DNA of 64,000 nucleotides from Geobacter sp. AOG1 (GCF_019972315.1 NZ_BLIZ01000001.1:2579521-2643520); one strand, 5' to 3'; positions 16,814-26,730 are shown, counted from the stretch's first letter. Notes: generated by a model from the letters alone, not told the origin. Numbers and translations are program-made.

Positions 16814-18681
16814 ACCGTCGGGTTTCAGGGGTGCTGTGCCGCATCGATATCTTTGCCGTGGCATCGGTCATAATTCCTTTGTTTGTCTATCTGCTGACCC
16901 TCGCCCCGTCTGTTACCTTTTTCGATAGTGGTGAATTCCTCACCGCCATTTATTCCCTGGGCTCCGCCCATTCTCCCGGCTACCCGCTGTTTATCAATTA
17001 CGCCAAGCCGTTCACCTATCTCCCCTTCGGCAACTTTGCCTTCAGGGTGAACATCGCCACGGCTGTTTCTGCGGCTATTGCCTGCTATGGCGTGTATCTC
17101 CTGGTAGTCTATCTTCTGCAAACCGAAGATCCGACGTCGGATGTAGCATTTCCCCGTTATTTCAGAAGAATTACCGCCCTCGGCGCAGCGCTGACGTTTG
17201 CTTTCTCGGCTCGGCTCTGGCTGCAGTCCAACCATGACAAGCCATACCCGCTCATATCGTTTCTGGCGGCGATGATTTTTTATCTGCTCCTCCTCTGGAG
17301 AGAACATTATCGTCAGGGAGATGAACGCCCATTCTATGTCTATTTGGGAGCATTCCTCTGCGGACTCGGCTTCGGTGCCCATCAGACCATGGTTTTGCTT
17401 GTGCCATCGTTCGCGTTTCTGATCATCTCCCTGGACTGGCGGATACTCGGGCGCATCAAGGAAATACTCCTCGCCATCACCTTCGGCCTTGTCGGGTTTT
17501 CCGTCCATCTCCACCTGCCGGTACGGGCGGTACGAGAGCCGCTTCTCAACTGGGGCGATCCCAAGACCCTTACCCAGTTTCTTTGGCATTTTCTGCGCAA
17601 GGGGTACCCCACGGACAAGCCCGATCGGGATCTTAAGCTTCTCTGGGCACAGCTGAACGCCTTCAATATCCCCTTCGAGTTCACGGTAGTGGGGATGGTC
17701 CTGCTGCTTGTCGGCATTACCTTCTTTTTCAGAAAGCGGCGCGATGAGATACTCGCATATCTATTGGGGTTACTGGTATTCATGCTTGTCATCGTCGGCT
17801 ACTTCAATGCCCTGCCCGACCTGATATTTCTGACGGAAGAATTTTTTACGCCACTCTACCTTTTCTCGGCAGTCTTTGTCGGTCTTGGGATGTTTGTTCT
17901 TCTGAAGACAGTTTTCGGAATGTTTCCCAGCCACTACCTGGAGAAACTGCCAGCCAAGGTTGGTGCTGTACTCGTGGTCGCTGCGCTCCCAATCTCGGTT
18001 TGCGCGCTCCACTACGACGAGAATGACCAGCATGAAAATTATATCGCCTATGACTATGCCTCAAACTCGCTCCGGACCCTTCCCCAGGGGACTGCCCTGT
18101 TTACCTGGGGAGACAGTGGTGCCTTTCCACTCTGGTATCTGCAGGGGGTGGAAAAAATGCGGGAAGATGTGGATCTATTGCACTCACCCCATCTGGTTTT
18201 CGGCTGGTACCTGGACTCATTCCCCCTTGTATTCGCTAACAGCAGACTCAGAACTATCCCTTTGGAAAACTTCTCCCCCGACGACGTTTTGAGGCTGGCG
18301 ATAGATGAACAGATTGAACGACGACCTGTTTACATCGATTTTTCTACCAGATATTCCATCGGGTTGAGTAATTACACCATTCAGCAGTCCGGCATTTGTT
18401 ATCGACTGGCCAAGTTGTCCGGTGCCATGTTCCGTCCCCCGGAGCAGTCGGTCTGGAGACTTTATGCAATACGGGGTGTCAGCGGGGAGATGTTCTTCCG
18501 AGACCTTGATACGGGGAAGGCCATACTCATCTATGCAACTAGTCATCTTGAGGCGGGGGACATGCTGTTGCGACTCGGGAGAATAGCTGAAGGTGTCGGG
18601 GAACTGCGGCTGGCTGAACAGATTTCTCCGGAGTTGCGTGGTCAGGTCGCAGGCATTCTGAACGGATACAATGTGCAATGA
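16810..18681 (+). CDS. DUF2723 membrane protein, candidate lipid-sugar-dependent glycosyltransferase
   Basis: A 623-residue protein with about ten or more membrane helices. The DUF2723 region at the N terminus is clear: TLAPSVTFFDSGEFLTAIYS with the conserved Asp-Ser-Gly-Glu, then GSAHSPGYPLF. Family knowledge: DUF2723 is a GT-C fold related to protein O-mannosyltransferases and TMEM260, using polyprenyl-phosphate sugars outside the cytoplasmic membrane. After residue 400 comes a soluble region. It sits between a methyltransferase and aroE, both overlapped by four bases. The acceptor is unknown. Confidence 0.8.
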   Translation: MNRRVSGVLCRIDIFAVASVIIPLFVYLLTLAPSVTFFDSGEFLTAIYSLGSAHSPGYPLFINYAKPFTYLPFGNFAFRVNIATAVSAAIACYGVYLLVVYLLQTEDPTSDVAFPRYFRRITALGAALTFAFSARLWLQSNHDKPYPLISFLAAMIFYLLLLWREHYRQGDERPFYVYLGAFLCGLGFGAHQTMVLLVPSFAFLIISLDWRILGRIKEILLAITFGLVGFSVHLHLPVRAVREPLLNWGDPKTLTQFLWHFLRKGYPTDKPDRDLKLLWAQLNAFNIPFEFTVVGMVLLLVGITFFFRKRRDEILAYLLGLLVFMLVIVGYFNALPDLIFLTEEFFTPLYLFSAVFVGLGMFVLLKTVFGMFPSHYLEKLPAKVGAVLVVAALPISVCALHYDENDQHENYIAYDYASNSLRTLPQGTALFTWGDSGAFPLWYLQGVEKMREDVDLLHSPHLVFGWYLDSFPLVFANSRLRTIPLENFSPDDVLRLAIDEQIERRPVYIDFSTRYSIGLSNYTIQQSGICYRLAKLSGAMFRPPEQSVWRLYAIRGVSGEMFFRDLDTGKAILIYATSHLEAGDMLLRLGRIAEGVGELRLAEQISPELRGQVAGILNGYNVQ

Positions 18682-19577
18682 GAGTCGATATTCAGGGAAA
18701 AACCAGGGTACTCGGGATAATCGGCTGGCCGGTAGCCCATTCTCTTTCGCCACTGATGCAGAATGCTGCCTGTATTGAACTCGGCCTGGATTACGTCTAC
18801 GTGCCGTTTCCTGTGGCTCCGGGGGATCTTCCGAAAGCGGTGGAGGGTTTGCGTGCCCTTGGTGTCGCGGGTTTCAATGTGACCATTCCCCACAAGGAAG
18901 CGATAATCGGTCTACTCGACGAGCTTTCCGAGGAAGCCCGACTCATCGGGGCGGTCAATACGGTCAAACGGGACGGTGATCGCCTGATAGGCCATAACAC
19001 CGATATTACTGGCCTCATTAAATCGCTGCAGGATGACCTGGGATTCGACGTCAAAGGCAGCAGGGTAGTGCTTCTGGGGGCAGGAGGTGCTGCACGGGCG
19101 GCTCTTGTCGGTCTCTGCCAGTCTGGCGCAGCATCGGTCACTGTGGCAAACCGTACGCCGGCAAAAGGTGAATGTCTCGTTGCCGGTTTCAGGTCGGTAT
19201 TTACTGGTGTGAATCTTGCTCTTTGCACCCTGGATATCTTGAAGGGTGACCGGTGTTTGAAGGACGTTGACCTGCTCATCAATACGACTGCGGTCGGCCT
19301 GAACGGCACAAACTTTACCGATCTTGATCTTGCTCCAATGGCGCCAGCAGCGCGGGTGTATGACATGGTCTATAATCCCGCGCTGACTCCACTCCTTGTC
19401 GAAGCGCGAAAACATTCCCTTCGTTCGGCCAATGGCGCAGGCATGCTCGCGGCGCAGGGAGAAGCGGCATTTACCATTTGGACAGGGTGTAAACCGCCAA
19501 ATGGCCTAATGAAATCGCGCCTTTTGGCGGCGCTTGATGGCCAAGATATGCTTGACAACGGCGTATATTCAAAATAG
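18678..19577 (+). CDS. aroE: Shikimate dehydrogenase
   Basis: A 299-residue enzyme: substrate domain with GWPVAHSLSPLMQNAA and NVTIPHKEAI, whose Lys is the catalytic residue, INTVKRDGDRLIGHNTD, then a Rossmann NADPH domain with VVLLGAGGAARAAL and VANRTPAKGE, and the closing NGAGMLAAQGEAAFTIWTG. It reduces 3-dehydroshikimate to shikimate in aromatic amino acid biosynthesis. The start overlaps the DUF2723 stop (ATGA). In Geobacter-type genomes aroE precedes pilB; the pil promoter candidate lies in its last codons. Confidence 0.95.
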   Translation: MRVDIQGKTRVLGIIGWPVAHSLSPLMQNAACIELGLDYVYVPFPVAPGDLPKAVEGLRALGVAGFNVTIPHKEAIIGLLDELSEEARLIGAVNTVKRDGDRLIGHNTDITGLIKSLQDDLGFDVKGSRVVLLGAGGAARAALVGLCQSGAASVTVANRTPAKGECLVAGFRSVFTGVNLALCTLDILKGDRCLKDVDLLINTTAVGLNGTNFTDLDLAPMAPAARVYDMVYNPALTPLLVEARKHSLRSANGAGMLAAQGEAAFTIWTGCKPPNGLMKSRLLAALDGQDMLDNGVYSK

Positions 19578-19580
19578 TAT
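19552..19580 (+). promoter_or_regulatory. Candidate sigma-70-like promoter for the pilBTCSR operon
   Basis: TTGACA (19552-19557, perfect), 17-base spacer, TAGTAT (19575-19580, four of six). It overlaps the 3' end of aroE and would start transcription about 30 bases before the pilB ATG. Confidence 0.6.
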
Positions 19581-19615
19581 TTGCAGGCTGATTAACTACG
19601 GGAGACGGTGACTGT

Positions 19616-21325
19616 ATGCAGGCAAGCAGGCTGGGAGAACTCCTGGTTCGAAATAATCTGATAACCAAAGAACAGCTGGCCAAGGCCCTCGACGAACAGA
19701 AGGAATCCTCCGGCCAGCTTCGACTTGGTTCCATTCTCATCAAGAACGGTTTGATCAACGAACCCGATCTTACCTCATTTCTTTCCAAGCAGTATGGTGT
19801 TCCCTCGATCAATCTTGCCGAATTCGAAATTGACCCGGCGGTCATCAAGATCATACCGGTCGACATCGCGCAGAAGTACCAGATCGTGCCGGTGAACAGG
19901 GCGGGCTCGACCCTCATCATCGCCATGAGTGACCCGTCCAATATCTTCGCCATCGACGACATCAAGTTCATGACCGGGTATAACGTCGAAGTGGTCGTAT
20001 CTGCAGAAACCGCCATAAAAACGGCCATCGACAAATACTACGACCAGTCCGCATCCCTGGCTGACGTGATGAACGATCTCGAGGGGTTGGAAGACCTCGA
20101 AGTAGTCGGGGATGAGGACGATGTTGATGTTTCTTCCCTCGAACGGGCAACGGAAGACGCGCCGGTCGTCAAGCTGGTCAACCTGATACTCACCGATGCC
20201 ATAAAGAAGAAGGCAAGCGATATTCATATCGAACCCTACGAACGGACGTTCCGTGTCAGGTACCGGATCGACGGGGTTCTCTATGAAGTGATGAAGCCCC
20301 CCATGAAGCTCAAGAATGCGATTACGTCGCGTCTCAAGATCATGGCGGAACTGGACATTGCGGAGCGTCGCCTTCCCCAGGACGGACGTATCAAGATCAA
20401 AATGGGTGGCGGCAAGGACATGGATTTCCGGGTGTCGGTTCTGCCGACCCTGTTTGGCGAAAAGATCGTCATGCGGCTGCTGGATAAATCCAACCTGCAG
20501 CTCGACATGACGAAACTGGGGTATGAGCCGGAAGCCCTTGCCCATTTCCAGAAGGAAATTCACAAACCGTTCGGCATGGTGCTGGTAACCGGGCCAACGG
20601 GAAGTGGCAAGACCGTTTCCCTCTATTCCGCATTGTCGGAACTGAACAAGGTTTCAGAAAATATCTCCACAGCCGAAGACCCGGTGGAGTTCAACTTTGC
20701 CGGCATCAACCAGGTCCAGATGCATGAAGATATCGGCCTCAATTTTGCCGCTGCCCTGAGATCCTTCCTGCGCCAGGACCCTGACATCATCATGATCGGC
20801 GAGATCCGGGACTTCGAGACGGCCGAAATTGGTATCAAGGCAGCCTTGACGGGGCACTTGGTGCTTTCTACCCTCCACACCAACGATGCGCCAGCCACCA
20901 TCAACCGTCTTCTCAACATGGGGATCGAGCCATTTCTCGTGGCTTCCGCCGTAAATCTCATTACCGCTCAGCGTTTGGCGCGGCGCATCTGCTCCGAATG
21001 CAAGGAACCGGAAGATATACCGGTACAGGCCCTGATCGATGCCGGTGTCCCACCGGAAGTGGCACCATCGTACGTCTGCTACAAAGGGGCCGGCTGCGCG
21101 AAATGCAACAATACCGGGTACAAGGGGCGCGTCGGTTTTTACCAGGTCATGCCCATGCTGGAGGAAATCCGGGAGCTTATTCTTAACGGTGCCAATACTG
21201 CGGAGATCAAACGCGAATCCATGCGCCTCGGCATCAAATCCATGCGGCAGTCGGGATTGACCAAACTCATGGAAGGGGTCACCTCTTTCGAGGAAGTTCT
21301 GCGGGTAACCGTGGCGGACGACTAG
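19616..21325 (+). CDS. pilB: Type IV pilus assembly ATPase PilB
   Basis: A 569-residue GspE/PilB ATPase. Order: N-terminal MshE-type domain (about 1-150, SRLGELLVRNNLITKEQL), N2 domain with SDIHIEPYERTFRVRYRIDG, Walker A GPTGSGKT with Lys332, Asp box, Walker B IGEIRDFETAEI, His box LSTLHTNDAP, and a zinc-binding tetracysteine pair (CSECKEP and GCAKCNNTG) in the C-terminal part. It hydrolyses ATP on the cytoplasmic side to drive pilus extension, docking on PilC. First gene of the operon, with pilT 13 bases downstream. Confidence 0.96.
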   Translation: MQASRLGELLVRNNLITKEQLAKALDEQKESSGQLRLGSILIKNGLINEPDLTSFLSKQYGVPSINLAEFEIDPAVIKIIPVDIAQKYQIVPVNRAGSTLIIAMSDPSNIFAIDDIKFMTGYNVEVVVSAETAIKTAIDKYYDQSASLADVMNDLEGLEDLEVVGDEDDVDVSSLERATEDAPVVKLVNLILTDAIKKKASDIHIEPYERTFRVRYRIDGVLYEVMKPPMKLKNAITSRLKIMAELDIAERRLPQDGRIKIKMGGGKDMDFRVSVLPTLFGEKIVMRLLDKSNLQLDMTKLGYEPEALAHFQKEIHKPFGMVLVTGPTGSGKTVSLYSALSELNKVSENISTAEDPVEFNFAGINQVQMHEDIGLNFAAALRSFLRQDPDIIMIGEIRDFETAEIGIKAALTGHLVLSTLHTNDAPATINRLLNMGIEPFLVASAVNLITAQRLARRICSECKEPEDIPVQALIDAGVPPEVAPSYVCYKGAGCAKCNNTGYKGRVGFYQVMPMLEEIRELILNGANTAEIKRESMRLGIKSMRQSGLTKLMEGVTSFEEVLRVTVADD

Positions 21326-21338
21326 GAGACGAGAATCA

Positions 21339-22430
21339 ATGGCTAATCTACATCAATTGCTCAAGGAACTCGTGGAACGTGGAGGATCCGACCTTCACAT
21401 CACCACCAATACCCCTCCTCAGATCCGCGTCGATGGTCAGCTAACGCCGCTGGATTATCCTCCTCTCAATGCAGTTGACACCAAGCAACTCTGCTACAGC
21501 GTTCTTACTGATGCACAGAAGCACAAGTACGAAGAAGACAATGAACTCGACCTCTCGTTCGGTGTGAAGGGCCTGTCCCGCTTCAGGGGGAACATGTTCA
21601 TCCAGCGGGGGGCTGTGGCCGGAGTTTTCCGGGTCATCCCCTATAAAATCCTCACATTTGAGGAGTTGGGCCTCCCGCAGGTAGTCAGGGACCTGGCGGA
21701 AAAACCGCGCGGTCTCATCCTTGTCACGGGACCGACGGGGAGTGGCAAATCGACCACACTCGCATCCATTATCGATAAAATCAACATGGATCGTCGCGAT
21801 CACATCGTCACGATTGAGGATCCCATAGAATACCTCCATCCCCATAAGGGGTGTCTTGTTAACCAGCGTGAGGTTGGCGCTGATACCAAGAGTTTCAAAA
21901 ACGCACTGAAGTACGTGTTGCGCCAGGACCCGGACGTTGTTCTGGTCGGCGAGTTGCGGGACTTGGAGACCATCGAGGCGGCCCTTACCCTGGCTGAAAC
22001 GGGGCACCTCTGTTTTGCCACGCTCCACACGAACTCCTGCGCCCAGACCATCAACCGTATCATCGACGTATTCCCTCCCTATCAGCAGACTCAGGTCAGG
22101 ACCCAGTTGTCCTTCGTGCTGGAAGGTGTGTTGTCCCAGACTCTCATCCCCAAGCTGGGGGGGAAGGGGAGGGCACTGGCCCTTGAAGTCATGGTGCCGA
22201 ACCCCGCAATCCGCAACCTTGTCCGGGAAGACAAGATTCACCAGATATATTCCCAGATGCAGGTTGGACAGGAGAAGTTCGGCATGCAGACCATGAACCA
22301 GTGTCTGATAAACCTTTACCTGAGGCGTATCATCAGTCTCGAAGACGCACTTGGTCGCTCTCCGGAACCAGACGAATTCAAACAGATGGTTGCCAATGCA
22401 GGGGCACAGGGACCAAGGCGTCGTCCCTGA
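21339..22430 (+). CDS. pilT: Type IV pilus retraction ATPase PilT
   Basis: A 363-residue PilT: N-terminal PAS-like domain with GGSDLHITTNTPPQIRVDGQ, Walker A GPTGSGKST with Lys137, VTIEDPIEYLH, Walker B LVGELRDLETIEAAL, the His box FATLHTNS, and the PilT-specific C-terminal motif AIRNLVREDKIHQ followed by MQTMNQCL. It depolymerises the pilus. The position directly after pilB matches the PilT4 copy of Geobacter. No zinc cysteines are present, as expected for PilT. Confidence 0.95.
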   Translation: MANLHQLLKELVERGGSDLHITTNTPPQIRVDGQLTPLDYPPLNAVDTKQLCYSVLTDAQKHKYEEDNELDLSFGVKGLSRFRGNMFIQRGAVAGVFRVIPYKILTFEELGLPQVVRDLAEKPRGLILVTGPTGSGKSTTLASIIDKINMDRRDHIVTIEDPIEYLHPHKGCLVNQREVGADTKSFKNALKYVLRQDPDVVLVGELRDLETIEAALTLAETGHLCFATLHTNSCAQTINRIIDVFPPYQQTQVRTQLSFVLEGVLSQTLIPKLGGKGRALALEVMVPNPAIRNLVREDKIHQIYSQMQVGQEKFGMQTMNQCLINLYLRRIISLEDALGRSPEPDEFKQMVANAGAQGPRRRP

Positions 22431-22457
22431 GACTGATGATTATGAGGAGGATAGTAA

Positions 22458-23678
22458 ATGCCTAAGTTCAGTTGGGAGGCCAGGGGCAAATCCGGGTCGG
22501 TGCAAAAGGGAGTCATGGAAGCCGCTAACCAGGCGTTGGTGGAGGCTCAACTTAAAAAATATGGATTCTCCGGCATAACCATTAAGGCAGAGGGGAAGGG
22601 GAAGGGGAAGGGGATAGCGATTCCCGGTTTTGGTGCCAAAAAAGTCAGCACCAAAGATCTGGTTGTGTTCACGCGTCAGTTTGCAACCATGATTGATTCC
22701 GGCCTTCCTCTCGTCCAGTGCCTGGAAATCCTTTCCGGACAGCAGGAGAACGCAACCTTTAAGGCCGTGCTGTTCAAGGTAAAAGAGGACGTCGAGAGCG
22801 GTTCTACCTTTGCCGATGCCCTTGGCAGGCACCCCAAAGTGTTTGACCAGCTCTACGTGAACCTCGTTGCGGCAGGTGAGGTTGGGGGTATTCTCGATAC
22901 CATTCTTAATCGGTTGGCCGCCTATATTGAAAAGGCCATGAAGCTGGCAAAACAAGTCAAGGGGGCAATGGTTTACCCGATCACTATTATGTCCATAGCG
23001 GTTATCGTCGTGGGGGTTATTCTCGTCTTCGTTATCCCGACCTTTGCTAAGATGTTTGCGGATTTCGGGGGCGAATTGCCGATGCCGACCAAAATTGTTA
23101 TCGCATTGAGCAATTTTATGAAAAAATACATCATCGTGATGATCGGTGCAGCCTTTGGGATTAAATTTCTCTTCGGCAAGTACTACGCCACGCCTAAGGG
23201 GCGAAAGGTCGTTGATACACTGGCCTTGAAAGCCCCCATAGCTGGCCCGCTTATCCGAAAGGTGGCGGTTGCGAAATTTACCCGGACGCTTGGCACCATG
23301 ATCAGCAGTGGTGTGCCGATCATGGATGGGTTGGAGATCGTCGCCAAGACCGCTGGTAACAAGGTGGTAGAAGAGGCGATATACAATGTCCGTCAGGCGA
23401 TTTCTGAAGGGAAGACCATGGCTGAACCCCTTGCCGCATGCGGTGTGTTTCCCCCCATGGTGGTGCAGATGATCTCGGTCGGCGAGGCGACGGGTGCCAT
23501 GGATGCCATGCTCAACAAGATCGCCGATTTCTACGACGATGAGGTGGATGATGCCGTTGGCGCCATGACTTCCATGATGGAGCCGTTGCTCATGGTGTTC
23601 CTCGGAACAGCGGTCGGCGGTCTAGTAATCGCCATGTACCTGCCGATCTTCAAACTTGCCGGTGCAGTTGGCGGCTAG
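22458..23678 (+). CDS. pilC: Type IV pilus inner-membrane platform protein PilC
   Basis: A 406-residue GspF/PilC protein with two homologous GspF domains (about 70-195 and 275-395), each with VFTRQFATMIDSGLPLVQCL or FTRTLGTMISSGVPIMDGLE type starts, and three membrane helices. The N-terminal cytoplasmic linker is unusual: residues 45-52 are alternating Gly and Lys encoded by a perfect hexanucleotide repeat. PilC couples PilB/PilT to the pilin fibre. GAGGA sits upstream of the ATG; pilS begins 2 bases after the stop. Confidence 0.95.
   Translation: MPKFSWEARGKSGSVQKGVMEAANQALVEAQLKKYGFSGITIKAEGKGKGKGIAIPGFGAKKVSTKDLVVFTRQFATMIDSGLPLVQCLEILSGQQENATFKAVLFKVKEDVESGSTFADALGRHPKVFDQLYVNLVAAGEVGGILDTILNRLAAYIEKAMKLAKQVKGAMVYPITIMSIAVIVVGVILVFVIPTFAKMFADFGGELPMPTKIVIALSNFMKKYIIVMIGAAFGIKFLFGKYYATPKGRKVVDTLALKAPIAGPLIRKVAVAKFTRTLGTMISSGVPIMDGLEIVAKTAGNKVVEEAIYNVRQAISEGKTMAEPLAACGVFPPMVVQMISVGEATGAMDAMLNKIADFYDDEVDDAVGAMTSMMEPLLMVFLGTAVGGLVIAMYLPIFKLAGAVGG
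22591..22614 (+). repeat. Hexanucleotide tandem repeat inside pilC
   Basis: AGGGGA occurs four times in a row without mismatch. It is in phase with the reading frame, so each unit adds Gly-Lys without shifting the frame. Confidence 0.9.
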
Positions 23679-23680
23679 TC

Positions 23681-25312
23681 GTGGATGAAAAAAGAAGATT
23701 AGGCTGGTTCATCTTCTTCAGGATACTGGTGGTGTCAGTTCTGCTTGGCTCCACCATTATCCTGGATTTTGATGAAGCGGGAAGTTCTTTGTACCCGTCA
23801 CAGGTGACTGTTGTCCGGCTTATCATTGCCACCTACCTATTTTCCTTCGGCTCCTATCTCTTTCTCAAATTTACCGACAGATTCACGCGCTTTCTTACCT
23901 ACCTCCAGATAATCTGGGACCTGATTTTCGTTACTCTGCTGCTCCTCATAACGGGGGGGATCACCTCTCCGTATTCCTTTTTCTACTTTCTCTCCATTAT
24001 CAATGCCAGCGTGCTGCTGGCCCGCAGGGAAGCATATTATACTGCTTCACTCTGCGGTATTCTGTATGGTGCAATTCTCGATTTTCAGTATTTCGGCAGG
24101 CTCATAGACATGGGGCTCAGCCCGGTTCCAGCCCAGCAACTTGGTGCAAAGTTCGTTTTCTCCACGATTTTTCTCAATTTTGGCGCGTTTTATCTTACGG
24201 CATTTCTCACCGGCTATCTTGCCGAGCGGGCACAGAGAAGTGAATCTGCACTCAAGAAAAAAGTCATCGATTTTGAAGAGCTGGAGCGGCTGAACAGTTC
24301 AATCGTTTCAAACCTTGGTAGTGGTCTGCTTACCATCACAAATGAGGGAAAGGTGAGGGTTTTCAACCGGTACGTCCAGCAATTGACCGGTGTAAGTCTG
24401 GAAGATGCCTATGACCGACCGCTCTGTGAAATCATTACTCCCTTTGAAAAGTATGGAGATGGCGTATTGACTCCTCTGACGGGAGAGGTGGAATATTTTT
24501 CTGATCAAGGGACGAAGCTCATCATAGGGTTCAAGTCCGTGCCGTTGACGGATATGCAAGGAAATCGACAGGGAGCGATCATTAACCTGCTTGATCTCAC
24601 GCAGATCAAGCGAATGGAGGCCGAGTTGAAAAAGGCCGACAGGCTCGCTGCCATTGGGGAACTGTCCGCACGCATTGCCCATGAAATCAGAAATCCGCTA
24701 GCAGCCATAAGCGGATCAGTCCAGTTGATAGCCCAAGGGGCCGCCATTTCAGATGGCGACAAACGTCTCCTGACTATTGTAGAGCGTGAATCAGACCGAT
24801 TGAATCTGTTGATAAGCGATTTCCTTGCCTATGCCCGACCTGCGGCCCCTGAGAAAACAACTGTAGTGCTCCATAATTTTATCAAGGAGATGCAGTCCCT
24901 TGTCAGCGCAGACAGCCGTTTTGAACGGGTTGCCCTACGGAATGACTGTCCTCCAGGAATAGCGATTGCCATTGACAGGGACCAGTTCAAGCAGGTTTTC
25001 TGGAATCTTCTGGTGAATGCGGCCGATGCTATGCCTGATGGGGGTACGGTAACGTTTACTGCGATCGATGATGCTGTGAACGGTGAAAATCTGGGAAACG
25101 ATTTTGTTAAAGTTGTCGTCGAGGATAACGGTATAGGTATGGATGAACGGGTTATGGGTAGTGTATTCGAACCATTTTTTACGACGAAAAATGGAGGAAC
25201 CGGACTTGGGCTGGCGACGGTCTACAGGATTATCCAGTCCCATGGCGGCTCCCTGCACATTGAGAGCAATCTGGGTTCGGGGTCGAGATTTACGATTTTG
25301 ATTCCCAAGTAA
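23681..25312 (+). CDS. pilS: Sensor histidine kinase PilS
   Basis: A 543-residue kinase starting at GTG 23681. About six hydrophobic segments occupy residues 10-185, followed by a short coiled region, a PAS domain (about 205-310), the HisKA box ARIAHEIRNPLAAISG with His334, and a HATPase domain with NLLVNAADAMPDGG, VEDNGIGMD, FEPFFTTKNGGTGLGLA. This multi-helix N terminus is typical of PilS. It phosphorylates PilR, encoded 19 bases downstream. In Pseudomonas PilS senses pilin in the membrane; whether it does so here is unknown. Confidence 0.93.
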   Translation: MDEKRRLGWFIFFRILVVSVLLGSTIILDFDEAGSSLYPSQVTVVRLIIATYLFSFGSYLFLKFTDRFTRFLTYLQIIWDLIFVTLLLLITGGITSPYSFFYFLSIINASVLLARREAYYTASLCGILYGAILDFQYFGRLIDMGLSPVPAQQLGAKFVFSTIFLNFGAFYLTAFLTGYLAERAQRSESALKKKVIDFEELERLNSSIVSNLGSGLLTITNEGKVRVFNRYVQQLTGVSLEDAYDRPLCEIITPFEKYGDGVLTPLTGEVEYFSDQGTKLIIGFKSVPLTDMQGNRQGAIINLLDLTQIKRMEAELKKADRLAAIGELSARIAHEIRNPLAAISGSVQLIAQGAAISDGDKRLLTIVERESDRLNLLISDFLAYARPAAPEKTTVVLHNFIKEMQSLVSADSRFERVALRNDCPPGIAIAIDRDQFKQVFWNLLVNAADAMPDGGTVTFTAIDDAVNGENLGNDFVKVVVEDNGIGMDERVMGSVFEPFFTTKNGGTGLGLATVYRIIQSHGGSLHIESNLGSGSRFTILIPK

Positions 25313-25331
25313 GCATAAAGGTGTCCATCAC

Positions 25332-26705
25332 ATGCAAACCAGAATACTAGTTGTAGACGATGAATTGAGCATGAGGGAGTTTCTTACCATTCTTCTTGAG
25401 AGGGAAGGGTATGTAACGGATGCGGCGGAAAATGCGGAAGCGGCCATCGCCCAGTTTGAGACCAATAGTTATGATATAGTGATATCTGATGTGAATATGC
25501 CCGGGCTGGACGGGTTACAGTTACTGGAGCGTATCAAGACCGATGCACCGGACACGGCGGTCCTGCTCGTCACTGCATTTTCCACCGCCGAACAGGCGGT
25601 GGAAGCTATGAAGTGCGGAGCCTACGACTACATTGCCAAACCGTTCAAAGTTGAAGAAATTAAGGTTCTGGTAAGGAACGCCCTCGAAAAACGGAGCCTC
25701 ACACGGGAAAATGTGCGCCTGAAGCAGGCGATCGAGGAGCGCTACAGTTTCAGCGGCATTATTGGCAAGAGTCGGATAATGCGAGATGTGTACACGGTTA
25801 TCGAAAAGGTTGCGGCGAGCAACGTCAACGTTCTCATCTCGGGGGAAAGCGGCACCGGCAAAGAACTTGTGGCCAAGGCCATTCATTACAACGGCTTACG
25901 TAGGGATAAGTCTTTTGTAGCGGTCAACTGTGGTGCCATCCCCGAGACACTTATGGAAAGCGAATTCTTCGGTCACAAAAAAGGCTCCTTCACGGGGGCT
26001 GTGTCGGACCGTGCCGGTCTGTTTGAACAGGCCGAAGGGGGAACGCTTTTTCTTGACGAGATCGGGGAAGTCCCCATCCAGTTGCAGGCGAAACTTTTGA
26101 GGGTGTTGCAGGAACGCTGCTTCAGAAGGATTGGCGGGACCGAAGAGAGTAGCGCAGATGTGCGGATCATTGCGGCATCCAACCGAGACCTGTTGGAACA
26201 GGTGAAAGAGGGGCAGTTCCGGGAGGATCTCTACTACCGTGTGAATGTAGTTCAAGTGCAGTTGCCGGCACTCAGGGAGCGGCCGGAGGACATCCCCCTG
26301 CTCGTAGAGCATTTCTATCGCAAGTTTATCCAGCAGCCGGTTCAGGGGGTAATAATTGCCCCCGATGCGCTGAAGGGCCTGATGGAATACCCTTTTCCCG
26401 GCAATGTCCGAGAGCTTGAAAACCTGGTAGAAAGATGCCTGGTCCTGGGAGACAGGACAATTACCTGCGAATGCCTTCCCCCCATCATTACCAGAGGCGA
26501 AAAGGCGCTACAACCGGTCGGTATTGAAGTGATACCTATCGAAGGGATGGATCTTGAAAGGTACCTTGACGGGATCGAGAAGCGTTTTCTTCTGCAGGCA
26601 CTGGAGAAAAGCGGCGGTGTTAAGAAAAAGGCGGCTGAACTTCTCGGTTTGAGCTTCCGTTCGTTTCGCTACCGGCTGGCAAAGTTTGGTATGGATGAAG
26701 AGTGA
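25332..26705 (+). CDS. pilR: Sigma-54-dependent response regulator PilR
   Basis: A 457-residue NtrC-type regulator: receiver domain with DIVISDVNMPGLDG (phosphoacceptor Asp53), AAA+ domain with Walker A GESGTGKE, sigma-54 contact loop as GSFTGA (the Ser variant common in PilR), Walker B TLFLDEIGE, and a C-terminal Fis-type helix-turn-helix (VKKKAAELLGLSFRSFRYRL). Known role: activates the pilin gene with RNA polymerase sigma-54. A consensus -24/-12 promoter lies 120 bases downstream in front of pilA, which fits directly. Confidence 0.95.
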   Translation: MQTRILVVDDELSMREFLTILLEREGYVTDAAENAEAAIAQFETNSYDIVISDVNMPGLDGLQLLERIKTDAPDTAVLLVTAFSTAEQAVEAMKCGAYDYIAKPFKVEEIKVLVRNALEKRSLTRENVRLKQAIEERYSFSGIIGKSRIMRDVYTVIEKVAASNVNVLISGESGTGKELVAKAIHYNGLRRDKSFVAVNCGAIPETLMESEFFGHKKGSFTGAVSDRAGLFEQAEGGTLFLDEIGEVPIQLQAKLLRVLQERCFRRIGGTEESSADVRIIAASNRDLLEQVKEGQFREDLYYRVNVVQVQLPALRERPEDIPLLVEHFYRKFIQQPVQGVIIAPDALKGLMEYPFPGNVRELENLVERCLVLGDRTITCECLPPIITRGEKALQPVGIEVIPIEGMDLERYLDGIEKRFLLQALEKSGGVKKKAAELLGLSFRSFRYRLAKFGMDEE

Positions 26706-26715
26706 TGGGTGCGAC

Positions 26716-26730
26716 TGACAAATATTGTCA
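26716..26730. promoter_or_regulatory. Inverted repeat, candidate PilR upstream activating site
   Basis: TGACAA, three bases, TTGTCA: a perfect 6+6 inverted repeat about 100 bases upstream of the -24 element. Its TGTC half-sites resemble the (C/G)TGTC elements reported for Pseudomonas PilR. The role is inferred from position and similarity only. Confidence 0.45.
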
